A stretch of DNA of 64,000 bases, from NCBI RefSeq assembly GCF_026745355.1, contig NC_079205.1:7659056-7723055 (forward strand), in the 5' to 3' direction. Of this stretch, positions 12,608 to 25,014 are shown piece after piece. Both the position numbers and the translations under genes were made by a program. Position 1 is the stretch's first letter; the number at the start of each line of letters is the position of its first letter. Origin of the DNA: Beta vulgaris subsp. vulgaris (lineage: Eukaryota > Streptophyta > Magnoliopsida > Caryophyllales > Amaranthaceae). The notes beneath the pieces are model-generated. The model did not search any database. It was given only the letters and a program-made list of their open reading frames with translations, and had not been told where the DNA came from.

Positions 12608-14625
12608 TATTCAAATTAATCATGAAAATGTGAGATTTGATTAAATGATATATAAATTATACATGCATTATGTTTATTATCTTCTATATAACTTAAACTT
12701 TAATATTAGTAAGAAAATGAAAGATAAAACTTACTGTTTTGGGAGGTACTTGGAACATATACTGGATCTCATTGATATTACCCTCTATTTTCCCTTGCTT
12801 GCCATTAAGTGAACAATCCTCCACCATAACCAACATGCATGTTGTTTTAAACTCTTGGTGATGAATATCTCTTCATTTTTTTTGCCATTGATGCAACTTT
12901 TGTTTGCTTTCTATCTTTTTTAGAGAATTTCTATTTGCTTCACCCTTTGAAACTTGAATTGCATGCCTTCATTGTTTAAAAAATAACAAATCTGCGTATT
13001 AAAATTATGGGGAAAACAAATGTAAATTCACCAATTGAAATTTTAGATTTTGGGAGAAGAAGAGCCATTATTGGGTTGTGAAGATTCTTGAATGTGAAGA
13101 AGTAAAGAGAAGAATGGGTGTTTTTTTGGTAGGAAGATATGCGTGGAAATAGAGATTGGTTAAGCAACAAATGATAAACCACTTTATCATCATTGGGTTG
13201 TGATATATTGCAATTGGGTGAAGCATATGGGCTAAGCATAAATGTGATTGAAAGTATACGTGGAAATGGGTTAAGCAAAAGAGAATATGAGGAGTCTTCA
13301 AGCATACTAATAAAGTAATAATTGGGTTAATTTGGTGCAATTGGGTTAAGTAGTATACATGTTTTTTTAAGTGCAATTAGGTTAAGTGCAATTGAGAATT
13401 TTAAATACTATTTCACAGTATGTAATAATGTAGATTTTGTTCCTGTCAAATAATTCATATCAGGTGCAATTTTGACATCAACAAGTAACTATGTACTGAA
13501 GGAGCAAACTCAACCTTTATCTGATATATCTAACGGTACGACAATTAATATTTTATGCCAATTAGAATAATAACTATATTTTTATGCCAATTAATATAAT
13601 AACTATATTTTTATGCCAATTAATATCTAACGATATATTGTCTAATTTGATCTACCTTCTTAAACAGTTCTTAGTTGTGCAACCTCTATTTGTAATAGCA
13701 ATGCACATATTACAAGACAAAAAAGAAGGTGTATACTGAAAGACAAACATCACAAGGGTACATGTTCTTACGAAAATATGAAAGAGAATGGAACTCCATT
13801 CAATTGTATTTCTTATAACAACAAATGTAATTCGTATTATTATAGTTTTTTTTATTTCTTTTTCGACGGTTCACCTTCGAAAACTATGAAAACACATAAT
13901 CGAGGTATAAGTACTAATATGCAGCATTTTTTAACACAAATGACATGTTCTCTTTTCATCAAATTAACCTATTACCTTAAAATCTCATATTAAATATATC
14001 TTAACTAATTCATTTACAAATAGACCATTTTAAGGAATTCGAAGTGAAAAGTATCAATGTCTAGCATTGTTAAAATATTGCATATATTACTTTTATTTGT
14101 TGATATATAGATGAATTTCGTATATATTTGTATTGTCTAATTTTTATTGTATAATTTGTATTATAGTTCTCGATAATAAAATATAACTATAGTAATTATA
14201 TAGTTCATTGAGCTGTATAGTAAGACACCTGTTATACTAAAAATACGATAGAAAACAAATTCATTGAGTTGTATTTCTTCTAATATCAAAAGTAATTTCA
14301 CATAATATTACTATTATAATATAGATGACAATACATATATTAATATTTGCTCTATATTTTTTAAAAACCCTTTTTAATATTTAAACCGTGCAAACTGATA
14401 ATAGTGTACTACTTATAAAGTACTTTGTGATCAAATGATCACAATAACTTATAATTATTTATTATTTAAGCATTCCTTTTAATTTAATGATACATATAAT
14501 TTATTATAAGTTATTTTCTTATGCCTACATAACGACTACTCTCCAGTAAATTATCATCAAAGGTCATCGAATTATTGTGCTGTCGACACAACACCGCTCA
14601 GTAACATTACAAACGGTTAGTATGT
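12608..14625. other. Long non-coding stretch, presumably Helitron 1 5' region
   Basis: No supported gene. The minus-strand ORFs at 12976-13376 overlap in two frames and lack any domain. GTGCAATT/AATTGGGTTAAG words recur around 13320-13400, and TATTTTTATGCCAATTAATA recurs twice near 13570-13625. Confidence 0.4.

Positions 14626-14628
<3 letters not shown>

Positions 14629-14681
<53 letters not shown>
14629..14681. repeat. (AT)n microsatellite
   Basis: About 52 bp of TA repeats next to the CTAG end of the minus-strand Helitron. Confidence 0.9.
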
Positions 14682-14682
<1 letters not shown>

Positions 14683-14683
<1 letters not shown>

Positions 14684-16605
14684 TAGCTTTTTATGCACGC
14701 GATGCGTGCGATGATATTTTCAGGCCTAAATAATATTACTAAATAGTAAACAAAAAGAAAATGCAAGTTAGTATTTTACGGTCACCTTCATTTTGTGAAT
14801 AAGATTATTTGAAATACAATCAAATAGTACTCCTTCTACATTATGTTCTTTCTTTTGCAGTCATTAACTCTTTGCATTTAAGTAGCATTACAGTATTACT
14901 CCCTTAGTTAAACTTATCTCTATTGAACAAAAAAAAATTGAGTCCATATTATTTGTTACGTTGAATTTCCAATGCAACAATATTATAATTTGGCTAATTT
15001 ATACTTTGATCTACACTTGTATTTGAAACCCATATTATAATTTGGCTAATTTATACTTTGATCCACACTTGTATTTGAAACCCAAAATTTTGAGTGACGT
15101 GCTGTAGCCTGTAGGCACATCCTTCTAGAATTTTAAGAAAAAAAAATTTCATTACCTTTTCCACTACTTGGCAACATCAGTATAATTCCGCTACTTTTGC
15201 TATTCATTTTCTCTCTCCTCTCACTAAAAATCTAGAACCATATTTTCAAGGAACCTAGTTCATCAAACTATACACTATACAATAAGAAAATCAGCCTTTT
15301 CAAGTATTAAGCAAAGCAGTAGATCTAATTCATCAAAAATTATCAGTATCAACCACTTTTGAAGGAAGCAAACCAACTTCAGTTTTTTCTTAGGTCGATT
15401 TTCTAACAAAGAAAGGTAATTTTTAAATCAACTTCAGTTTTTTCTTGGGTCGATTTTCTATCACCCAAAATTTAATCCAAAAGTATGAATCAATTTCAGT
15501 TTTTTTCCCTTCCTAACATCTAAATTATGATTTCACAAACTTATGTTTAAAATTTTCATCAGTCTCATATTTAAAATTATATTTGAGATAAAATTGTAAA
15601 TTTTCATACACAATTTGATATTGGAATTTTTTAAAAAAAACAAAAATCGTTTCTTTTATCTTGTTTTCTGATTTAACATGAAAATGAATTAAATTTAAAT
15701 TGTAAAAAGCCCTTTTTTTCCATTTTAAAATTTTACAGTTGTTTTGGTGCTTAATTTCACTATTTGTTTTTGCAAAATAATGTAATTTTTTTTTTCTGAA
15801 AATGGTTTTAGCAAATTAATTTAATTTTTTTTCTGAAAATTGATTTTTGCAAAAACCGTTCGCGAAAACTTTGATTTTGGTTTTTTTTTTTCAAAATTTT
15901 TTTGTGAAAATGGTTTTTTTGCAAAAGTTATGAGCAGAATTTTTAATATTGGAATTTTAAAAAAAAAAAACTAAATTTGTTACTTTTATCTTGTTCTCTC
16001 ATTTCATGTGAAAATAAAGGGTTAACTTTAAGTCCTTTTTAACTAATTGCTATCATCTCCCTTTTTCTGTTAGTCGCTACATAACAATTACTATTGTTTT
16101 TCAACTAATTTGAAATAACTTGGAAGATTAAAAGAAATATATACCTTTTCGGAAGTTTGCAAATCGCCGATGGACAAATATGTGATATCCCCGTCGAAGT
16201 TTTATGTTTTTTTTACAGATTTTCATGCATAGCGTGTCTATGTAAAGAATAATTTGTAAGTAAAATTTGTGAGTTCTTGAAGATAATGATTTGTAAGTGA
16301 ATTTTGTGAATATTTTTTTATGTATTTACGCCCTACTATATTAGTTTTGGTTTGTCAGTTAATTTTTAGTTTTTTGTAAAGTTTAGTGATTTGCGGGATT
16401 TCTTGAACGTGATTTAGAAAGGGATTTGTAAAGTTTCTAACATAAGTGATTTGGGAGTGATGTTGAAATTTAATTTCCGGTAGCTTTATTTGAATCCCCA
16501 TTTTGATATTGATATTATTTTTGTACTTTAGTAAGGGAAAGGGGGGCAAAATAGTCAGTTCAAAAGAGGACACCATAGGTCCCCCCTTCCCTTATGTAAT
16601 AGAGA
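14683..16605 (-). mobile_element. Non-autonomous Helitron on the minus strand
   Basis: Read on the minus strand it begins TCTCTATTACATAAGGG at 16605, preceded by A, and ends with the hairpin GCACGC-ATC-GCGTGC followed by ATAAAAAGCTAG at 14683. Both ends match those of the small plus-strand Helitron at 61295-61554, which supports the call. The base after CTAG is C instead of the usual T, perhaps because the neighbouring microsatellite changed. The interior is T-rich and non-coding. Confidence 0.7.
14981..15083. repeat. 52-bp tandem duplication
   Basis: TATTATAATTTGGCTAATTT and the following 32 bases occur twice in a row with one base difference (CTACAC versus CCACAC). Confidence 0.9.
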
Positions 16606-16869
16606 TATTGTCATTTGTTATCAAATATATAAGTAATTTTTTGAAACTAATTAATAACATTTCTTTCTTAAGGCCCAAGTTACAGTTATGCTCTACTTAT
16701 TATTGATCAACCATCATCCAACCAGCACAACATTGACATAACACCACTTAGCAACATTACAAACAATCAGTATATTTAAATTGAATGTTATGGGTCATTC
16801 CATATTCAAAAGATACATAGATTTAGTGGACTATATATATTTTTAGATTTGAGCATTAATGAACATGAC

Positions 16870-17871
16870 TGCCATTCTACTAAGGTCAATCGACAAAAGC
16901 GAAGGGCAATAATAGCCGAGAAGCGTATAGTAGAAGGTTGAACAATAAATTATGTACCATAATGAAGTTTGATGAATATTATTTTATCTATTACCATTAA
17001 GTGGGATACTTCATTAAAACGATTTCTTACTATTTGTGTAGATGTTCCATATTATGTACAACTATCACCTACATCTGGGAGACTGGGGTCATGGTAAACG
17101 GTCAGTGTACTGTTAATGACATCGAACGAGAACGTGAGTGCTTTCTTTTTGTTATTTGATATCCATCAAATGAAGTAATTTATTTATTGACATTTCTAAC
17201 AACAAATTGTTATATAAAAATCTTTAGAAAATGAGGTCACTCCTTCCTACGAAAGTGGTTATTTGTCACCATCTGTTGTTAACAACGAAAATATATGTAC
17301 GTGTTACAACCATACTCTACTTGCATTTATTCCACACTTGAACTATTATTATTTTAACAATTATTATTTATTACGTTCAGATGTTAATTTCGATTCAAAG
17401 TCAGCACGACAAAAAAGAAGGCTTATATTGAATGAAAAGCGTAATCTTGGTATGTTTAACGTTATATGTGTATATATATGTACATATGAAACTATTTGTT
17501 GTGCAAAATAATATTATTAACTTCACATCGTGTTATTTACTTTGAGTTCATGAAGTTGAAAACCGAAAACTACTACGTTTAGAAGAATCTAGAACGAAGT
17601 GCAAATATAACAAAATTGTCGCTCAGAGTAAAAAAGTTCTCAATCAAGTTAGACAACAATTAAATCTAGGTACACAGTTTCTTATGTTTTTTAATAATCA
17701 AATTGAAAATCTTTGTTATGAATCTTTTATGTATAACTAATTAAATATTATGTATAACAGCAAGTACAACCGAGATTAACACGTCAAACATAATAGATGG
17801 TTCCCTTCAGATAGAGGTGGATGATCATGAGAGTGTTGACAATACTGCTAGCAATGAAAACAATGTTTTAG
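16870..17871 (+). pseudogene. Helitron 1: N-terminal exons of the Rep-helicase gene
   Basis: Several short exon-like pieces separated by AT-rich introns encode features of the N-terminal part of plant Helitron proteins: basic segments VNRQKRRAIIAEKR (about 16888) and SARQKRRLILNEKRNL (about 17400), then ENRKLLRLEESRTKCKYN (about 17557) and a Ser/Asn/Glu-rich segment (17761-17871). Each is followed by a plausible GT donor. The parallel second Helitron has the same run of basic exon then Lys-rich exon, which supports these as real exons. The exact boundaries are estimates. Confidence 0.6.
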
Positions 17872-17969
17872 GTATTCTAAAACAAAGTTTATAATTAGTT
17901 GAAAGTTAGTTGGCAACTTATACGTACATTGAAATTATATTATACTTAAATTTGAAATTTGTAATATAG

Positions 17970-18740
17970 ATTATTGGGAGATGGGAGATCCAATATGGGA
18001 ATGTGAATATTGTGGTGCAATGATGTGGTTCGAGGAAAGAGCAAAAAAACATATCAAAACTGAGAAGCCCAAGTTCTCACTTTGCTGTATGCAAGGCAAA
18101 GTTGTGCTACCTTTACTACGCCGCCCTCCACAACTCCTTAGTGACTTGCTTGAAGGAAAACATCCAAGAAGTAGGAACTTTATCGAGAACATACGACCAT
18201 ATAATATGATGCATTCGTTCACATCGATGGGAGGGAAGATACAAGCACCATCCACTCAAGGACGTGGACCATATAACTTTAAAATAGGTGGTCAGAATCA
18301 TCATTTAATTGGTAGTTTGTTGCCGAATGAAGGCTCGCGTCCAAAGTTTTCTCAGCTTTATATATATGACACAGAACATGAGATTGCTAATAGAAAGGCT
18401 GCTTATAGGTAAATCACACATTACCTTTTACAAAATATACTATCTTGCTTTACTAACTAAATTTATATGAAAATATTTGCGTTAAATAATGTAACTATTT
18501 TTTTAATGTTTATGCCAGTTCTAGAAATCCCGAAAATTTTGAAGATCCTCTAATTGCGCAATTACAAGATATGATAGATGAACACAATCCTCTTCCAAAG
18601 AATTTCAGGATGGCCAGAGATCGCTTTATTAGTGATTCGTATCAAAATGTTCGGTTACAGCTAATTGTAAGGAGGGATACTGATGATAGGACATATAATT
18701 TACCAACAACATCTGAGGTTGCTGCGTTAATAGTTGGAGA
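17970..18740 (+). pseudogene. Helitron 1 Rep: Helitron-like N-terminal domain (two exons)
   Basis: Exon 17970-18408 encodes a CxxC-type segment (WECEYCGAMMW), then KFSLCCMQGKVVLP, NIRPYNMMHSFTSMG, GPYNFKIGGQNHHLIGSL and PKFSQLYIYDTEHE, the conserved Helitron_like_N signature. It ends at a GT donor. The next exon starts at 18519 (after AG) with DPLIAQLQDMIDEHNP, FRMARDRF and YNLPTTSEVAALIVGD, and is cut at GGAGA by the hAT element (18741-19332). Known role: the N-terminal part of the Rep protein that nicks and transfers one strand during rolling-circle transposition. No stop codon in these pieces. Confidence 0.9.
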
Positions 18741-19332
18741 TAGGGATGGCAATGGGTCCTGGACACGATCCAGACCCGACCCATTTATAAGGGCCTGGGT
18801 CCAGAAATTTTTGACCCAATGGGTCCGGGTTGGGTTTGGGTCCCGAAAAGCATGGGTCGGGTCTGGGTCTGGGTCCGGGTCCACATATGCTAGACCCAGA
18901 CCCGCCCTGCGGACCCATTTACATATTAGAAATTTTTTTTTTACCTAAACTCTAAAATTTTATGAGTTGTGATTTTGTGAACTCGTTAGTGTTGTAACTC
19001 CACTAAGACATGTAACTTTGTAAGTTGTAACATTTTAATATTTTACGAGTTAATTCTTAAAATTCGTTTTAGAGAATGCTTTAACCATGGATACAAGAAC
19101 CAATATATATTACGGCGAAAATTTTTGATTACGTATATTAAAAAATGTGATGAAAACTTTAAACTAAGAAGGACCCATTTAGGACCCAGTAAGGACCCAC
19201 TAGACCCAGCGGATCTGGGTCTGGTCTGAAAAATCTAGACCCATCGGATCTGGGGCGGGTCTGGGTCAGTGAAAAATAAATGGGTCTGGGTCCAAGTGGA
19301 CCCGACCCAGACCCGCCCCATTGCCATCCCTA
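18741..19332. mobile_element. hAT-type non-autonomous element inserted in the Helitron 1 Rep exon
   Basis: Ends are TAGGGATGGCAATGGG and the inverse CCATTGCCATCCCTA. It is flanked by GTTGGAGA (18733-18740) and GTTTGAGA (19333-19340), an 8-bp hAT duplication with one mismatch. The subterminal regions repeat GGGTCTGGGTC and its complement. Taking out the element and one TSD joins GTTGGAGA to CATTGAAAC and restores the frame (ALIVGD-IETRNGKLKQ). Size 592 bp, no transposase. Confidence 0.9.
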
Positions 19333-19340
19333 GTTTGAGA

Positions 19341-19663
19341 CATTGAAACACGAAATGGAAAATTAAAGCAAATTTCTAAACTTCATCCTTCTTATCTACC
19401 TTTGCATTATCCCCTTCTCTTCCCATATGGCGAGGATGGATATCGGGTGGATGTTTTCCATAGAGATAAAAGTCCCCCTACTGGCAATTCAAAAAAAAAA
19501 GACAGACTTACTATGAGGGAATGGTTTGCGTATCGGATGCAAGATCGTAAAAATAAGGCCCCTACCATACTACTTTCGCGGCGACTATGCCAACAATTTT
19601 GCGTCGATGGATATACGATGATGGAAGCTGAACGATTGTCGTTTGTCAAGTATAACCAACAAA
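19341..19663 (+). pseudogene. Helitron 1 Rep: middle part between hAT and LINE insertions
   Basis: Encodes GKLKQISKLHPSYLPLHYP, LLFPYGEDGYRVD, MREWFAYRMQD and ILLSRRLCQQFCVDGYTMME, then RLSFVKYNQQ, all conserved in plant Helitron Rep. It ends at the LINE target site (19648-19663). The frame is open throughout and joins exactly to 24521 when the LINE is removed. Confidence 0.9.
19648..19663. repeat. LINE target site duplication, left copy
   Basis: AAGTATAACCAACAAA, identical to 24505-24520. Confidence 0.95.
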
Positions 19664-19742
19664 ATTACAATCACTTGAGCATTGAGTAACTCAACTGCAT
19701 TTTGGACTTTCTCTCTCCAGATTTTCTCTCCACGTACATTGT

Positions 19743-21022
19743 ATGGTGGTGGCTATGGCAAGATCATCTAGAGGAGCGGGAAAGAATGGAGGTAATGCAG
19801 GAGGTATGAGGAAATCAGGTCCTAGTTTAGACACTCCAAATAGGAAAACGAAGACATTGGATGCAGTAATGGGAATCACACCATTGGAGATTGATAACGA
19901 GACTGAGATTATTCAGGAAGAAATACTTTCACCTCGAACTTCTTTGAGAGAACTACAGAATCAATCTGAACTGAGGGTGAATTTTTCGGATTGGATAGAA
20001 TTGATCAACAAGACAAAAGAGGTTATGTCTGGAGAACAGAGAAGCAGGATTCAATTCGGAGGTAATGATCCTATTCCGATTTTTTTGATGAAACAGTAAG
20101 TAATAAGAATGCTGAATTGATTAAAATCGAAATTGAAGATATACAATCCGAGATAGATTACTGGAATTCAGCATTATATTGTTATGTTGTTGGTGCGAAT
20201 CCACCTGATCATGTAATGGAAGGATACATAAGGAGAATTTGGAGAGATCAGGGGGTAGATAAGGTTTCGATGGTGAAACCTGGAATATTTGTGGTGAGAT
20301 TTCGATCAGTGGAGATGAGAGATAAGGTTTTGAATGGCAGCATTCCTTTTTTTGATCATAAACCAGTGATTTTGAAAGCCTGGGATCCAGAGGTTGATAT
20401 TCAGAGATAGGAGATTCGAACACTGCCTATATGGATCCAGTTGAAGCTGGATTTCAAATATTGGGGTGAACAATGCATTTTTAAAATTGCAAAATCCATT
20501 GGTAAACCAATCAAGCTTGATCAAGCTACAATTAAGCGCGAGAAATTGCAATATGCGAGAATGCTGATTGAGGTTCAGTTGGATCAGCTGTAACCTGAGA
20601 AGATTGAGTTTATCAATGAAGTGGAAAATATTATGGAGGTAGAGGTGAAATATGAATGGAAACCAGTTACATGCTCATCATGTAATGGAATGGGACATAC
20701 TAAGGAGGAGTGTAGGAAGCCTGAGGTAAAGAAGAAGCAAATGTGGCGTGCAAAGGGGCAAATGCAAATTGAAGATAGGACTGTAAAGACTGGAATGGTG
20801 AAGGAGGTGAATCAGGTGGTAACTCAGGTGGTAAAGGAATTCACAAATGTTGTAAAAAGTACAAAAGCTCAAAGGGCTGCTACTAGCCAGATTCCACTGT
20901 ATAATGGGTTTGATGTATTAGCAGATGAAGAAGATGCTCTGGTGATAGGCAGGGTGAATGAACAACAAGGGAGGCAGACTGAAGAGGCGGAAGGTGGAAG
21001 TCCTTCCAAAAAGGATGGATAG
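19743..21022 (+). pseudogene. LINE ORF1 (DUF4283-like domain, CCHC zinc knuckle), disrupted
   Basis: Starts at 19743 or at the internal Met at 19755 (MARSSRGAGKNGG). A frameshift near 20095 separates the N-terminal third from the DUF4283-like core (WNSALYCYVVGANPP, WRDQGVDKVSMVKPGIFVVRF, FDHKPVILKAWDPE). In-frame stops lie at 20408-20410 and 20591-20593. The C-terminal part holds LDQATIKREKLQYARMLIEV and a zinc knuckle CSSCNGMGHTKEEC at about 20672, then a Lys/Glu/Val-rich tail ending in the TAG at 21020-21022, which overlaps the ORF2 start by 8 bp. The family role is RNA binding in the LINE particle. Confidence 0.9.
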
Positions 21023-24000
21023 CATAATATGCTGGAATGTGAGGGGTGCTAACAATCCTGCTAAACAAAGAGAAATCAAGAAATTCTTGAGCTCTAGGAA
21101 GGTAGGTTTAGTTAGCCTCCTTGAAACTAAAGTAAAGGCAAGTAATATAGACAGCCTTTACTTCAATCTATTTCATGGATGGTGCTTTACATCTAATTCA
21201 GCTTTGCACAAGGGTGGGAGAATTGTGGTAGCATGGAACCCTGGAAGTTTTAGCTTAGATATTATAGCTATGACTAGTCAAGTGAGTTTTATTGTACTTT
21301 TTTGTATGCAATGAATGATGGCCAAGGTACAAGAATAGCTTGGAAAGACTTGGAAGATCTGGCCAAGGGCATTGCTGGTCCTTGGATATTGGCAGGAGAT
21401 TTTAACTGTGTCATGAATGTTAGTGAGAGGATTGGATCTGTGGTGAGGCATCAAGAGATTGCAGAGTTATGTAGTTGTATGAATGTTTGTGGTATGCAAG
21501 ATATGGCTAGCACTGGTTGCTTATTCACATGGAATAAAAAACAACAGGGAGAAAGTAGAGTTTATAGTAAACTGGACAGGGTTATGATCAATCAGGAGTG
21601 AACAAACCAATTTCAGCATTTAACTGCTCAGTTCTTACCTGAGGGCTTATTTGATCACTGTCCAGTAGAAGTTCATGTGTACCCTCAGTTGCAGATGGGG
21701 AGAAGGCCTTTTAAATACTTTCATATGTGGAGTCTCTCTGGAAAATTTAATGATATTGTTACAGAAGCTTGGAGTATTCATAAGGTGGGGACTCCTATGT
21801 ATCAGGTGGTGAAGAAGCTGAAGAATGTAAAGGAGGCTCTCAAAAGGTTAAATAAGGAGGGATTTGATGAGATTCAAAGTAAGGAGCTGGTTGCTCAAAC
21901 TGAATACAAATCATTGCAAACTCAGTTACATCAGAATCCTGGTGATATTGAGTTAGCTGATAAAGAAAGAGCTACTGGCCATGAGTATAGTAGAGTTCAT
22001 AAACAACACATGGCTTTCTTGGCTCAAAAAGCTAAATTAGCATGGTGCAAAGGAGGGGATGAGAATAGTGCAATTTTTCACCAGTCAATAAGAGCTAGAA
22101 GGATGCAGAATACAATATATGCTATTCATGATGAGAAAGGTGTCTGGCAAGATGCAGTGCAGGGTGTGAATGAAAGCTTCCTTAGGTTCTACCAAAATCT
22201 ATTAGGTAGTGCTATGGAAGATAGAATTCCTGTGAAGAAAGAAGTTATTGAGAAGGGTCCCAGGCTAACAGCTGATCATATTGCTATTCTTGTAGCTGAG
22301 TACACAAGAGATGAAGTGAAGACAACAATGTTCTCAATTGAGGGGAACAAAGCCCCTGGCCCTGATGGCTTTGGAGCTCACTTCTTCAAGGATGCATGAC
22401 ACATAGTTGGAGAAGAGGTAACACATGCTATCCTTAATTACTTCTAAACAGGCAAATTGCTAACTAAGGTGAATACAACTATTTTAACCTTGATTCCCAA
22501 AGTTAGTTGCCCTGGAAGTGTGGTTGAATTTCGACCTATAGCCTGCTGTAATGTGCTGTATAAATGCATCACTAAGGTGCTTTGCAACAGATTGAAAGTT
22601 GTACTACCTGATATCATAGCAGAGAACCAAGGTGCATTTGTCCAGCAAAGGTATATCATACATAATGTTATGATATGTCAAGACCTTGTGAGGTTCTATG
22701 GAAGGAAGAGTATTAAGCCTAGTTGTCTAATGAAATTAGACATGAAAAAGGCATATGATACTATTGATTGGGATTTTCTACATGAGATGATGATTGAATT
22801 GGGCTTTCCTAGGAAGTTTATACAGTTAGTAATGAACTGTGTAAGAACACCTAGGTTCTCTTTGATGATCAATGGAAGTATTCATGGCTTCTTTGCATCT
22901 AAAAGGGGGCTAAGGCAGGGAGATCCTATTTCTCCTTTATTGTTTGTCATATGCATGGAGTATTTATCTAGGATTATGATGAAGCTCGGTGAATCAAGTG
23001 ATTTCCAGTTTCATCCAAGATGCAAAACACTAAAATTGACCCATCTAGCATTTGCTGATGATATCATTTTGTGTTGTGGTGGTGATTTTCAATCCATACA
23101 CAAGATGTTGCAGGCCTTTAAACTGTTTTCTCAATCATCAGGGTTGTGTGTAAATGAGCATAAATCAGATTTCTATACTGCTAATGTTGATGAATCAGTG
23201 ATTCAAAGAGTTAAAGAGGTTTCAGGGTTTAATCATAGTAGGTTACCTTTTAAATACCTGGGGGTACCTATATGTGCTAGAAGGGTTAATGTTGCTGAGT
23301 GTGAAGTTCTGCTGTCCAATATGTGTGCAAGAATCAAAGTTTGGGGCAGCAGGAACATTTCATATGCTGGAAGAGTCTAGTTGATCAACTCAGTGCCGAT
23401 AAGTATTCATATCTACTGGGCACAAGTCTTTATGCTGCCTCATACTGTGTTAAGGGACATTGAGAAGATTTGTAGAGCCTTTTTATGGTTTGGGAATTAT
23501 TTTAGTAATGTCCCTGGTAGCATTAAGTGGGAGAAGGTGTGTAGTCCTAAGGCTTCAGGGGGTCTTGGATTCAGGAGAATTAAGGAATGGAACATAGCTG
23601 CACTTGCAAAATATGTATGGGAAATTACAACAAAGCAAGATAGCTTGTGGGTTAAGTGGGTGCATGCTGTGTATATCAAAGAGGAAAGTTGGTGGAGTTA
23701 TAATCCACCTAAGAACTGCTCTTGGTATTGGAAGCAAATATGCAATGTAAAAGAGACTATGAAGCTTCACTACACTGAAGCTGAGATGAAGAACATGATA
23801 CACTTCAAGTAAAGGAGGTGTATAATAAAATCATAGGGGAAAGGGAGAGAGTTTACTGGGATAAGATGATCTGGATTAGGCTGGCAGTGCCTAAACATAG
23901 AGTGATTAGCTGGCTAACTATTCAAGGTAGACTCAAAACAGCTGATAGATTATGTCAGATGGGAGTTATAAGTGATTCTCAATGTAAACTCTGCTGTGAA

Positions 24001-24375
24001 CATACAGAGAGTCATCACCATTTGTTTTTCCAATGCTCATATGTAAAGAGAGCTCTGAAGTATGTCTTTGAATGGCTGAGTTTTAAATGCAGTCAAGATT
24101 AGTTGATGAGAATAATGATGATGCTGAATTGCAGAAGAGGAAAGTCCAGAGTACAGAAGCAGATACATGCTGCAGTAATCACATCTAGTGTTTATTATGT
24201 CTGTTGGGCAAGGAATGAGGTTCAGTGGAACATGGTGGTCTGGAGACCAGAGAAGTTATATAGAATCATTATAGAGTTTATAGTTATGCGTGTTACTAGT
24301 GTATTGCCTAGGAAGATTTCTAGCAAAGATATAGAATGGTGGGAAAATGTAAAGTGCAAAGTGTATAGTGTATAG
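21015..24375 (+). pseudogene. LINE ORF2: endonuclease, reverse transcriptase and zf-RVT, disrupted
   Basis: Start ATG at 21015 overlaps the ORF1 stop. Endonuclease: IICWNVRGANNPAKQREIK near the start, LLETKV (about 21120), WILAGDFNCVMN (about 21385) and FDHCPVEV (about 21650), as in apurinic-type LINE endonucleases. Reverse transcriptase: NKAPGPDGFGAHFF (about 22350), ILTLIPKV, FRPIACCNVLYK, LDMKKAYDTIDWDFL, RGLRQGDPISPLLF and the catalytic AFADDIILC (about 23048). Then GLCVNEHKS, KYLGVPI and a C-terminal zf-RVT (CKLCCEHTESHHHLFFQC, about 23990). Frameshifts near 21300 and 23812; stops at 21599, 22397, 22445, 23378 and 24100. Not functional. Confidence 0.93.
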
Positions 24376-24504
24376 CTTATAGCTGAAATTTTGTAGCTTC
24401 CCTTGTGTGGAGGAGTCCAACCTAGTTGGTTTGCTCCCCAGGGGATAGCTGTTGATGTATTGTGGTTTCCGGTGATTAATACTACTTACTCTTACTTAGC
24501 AAAA

Positions 24505-24520
24505 AAGTATAACCAACAAA
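24505..24520. repeat. LINE target site duplication, right copy
   Basis: Identical 16 bp to 19648-19663, directly after the short A tail. Confidence 0.95.
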
Positions 24521-24857
24521 GTTTTAGAGCGGATAATGTAAAGAACCTAAGGGGAGCAACAGATCGAGGAGATACAGAAGGTGCATCTACCGGTAGTCGT
24601 GTTGTTATACCAGCCTCATTCACTGGAGGACATAGTTACATGAGAGAGAATTACCAAGATGCGATTGCTATTTGTAGGTGGTATGGCTACCCAGATCTGT
24701 TTATAACCTTCACATGTAACCCAAAGTGGCCCGAGATCACACGGTTTGTATCGAAGAGGGGCTTAAGACCTGAAGATAGACCGAATATTATATGTCGAGT
24801 GTTTAAGATGAAACTTGATCAGCTGGGATAAAAACATCTTCGGCCGAGTACGAGCAG
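24521..24857 (+). pseudogene. Helitron 1 Rep: segment after the LINE
   Basis: Continues the Rep frame with FRADNVKNLRGATDRGDTEG, GSRVVIPASFTGGHSYMREN, YGYPDLFITFTCNPKWPEI and IICRVFKMKLDQL. A small indel after LDQL shifts the frame; beyond it the expected IFGRVRA is visible in another frame before a GT donor at 24858. An intron follows up to about 25015. Confidence 0.88.
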
Positions 24858-25014
24858 GTAATCAAAATTTTGAGGTTCAAGTAAATATATGTACATATGA
24901 ATGTGATATTATTGAAAGTGTTTTATACGTATATGTATTTTTGAAACTTGAAACTTACGCTTAAAAAATATCCCATAACATGTCTTAACCATTTATCTAA
25001 ATTTCAATCTTACA

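Larger units (their letters stand above)
19664..24504 (+). mobile_element. L1-type LINE, full-length or nearly so, inserted in Helitron 1
   Basis: 4.84 kb between perfect 16-bp target duplications. It contains a short 5' leader, ORF1, ORF2 (endonuclease, reverse transcriptase, zf-RVT), a 3' untranslated region and a short A tail (about 4 A before the TSD). Both ORFs carry stops and frameshifts. Insertion was in the sense orientation of the Helitron gene. LINEs move by target-primed reverse transcription, which explains the TSD and A tail. Confidence 0.95.

Noticed and set aside
13068..13376. Two overlapping minus-strand ORFs of about 100 residues
   Set aside because: Two frames of the same AT-rich DNA, with no recognisable domain, neighbours or splice pattern.
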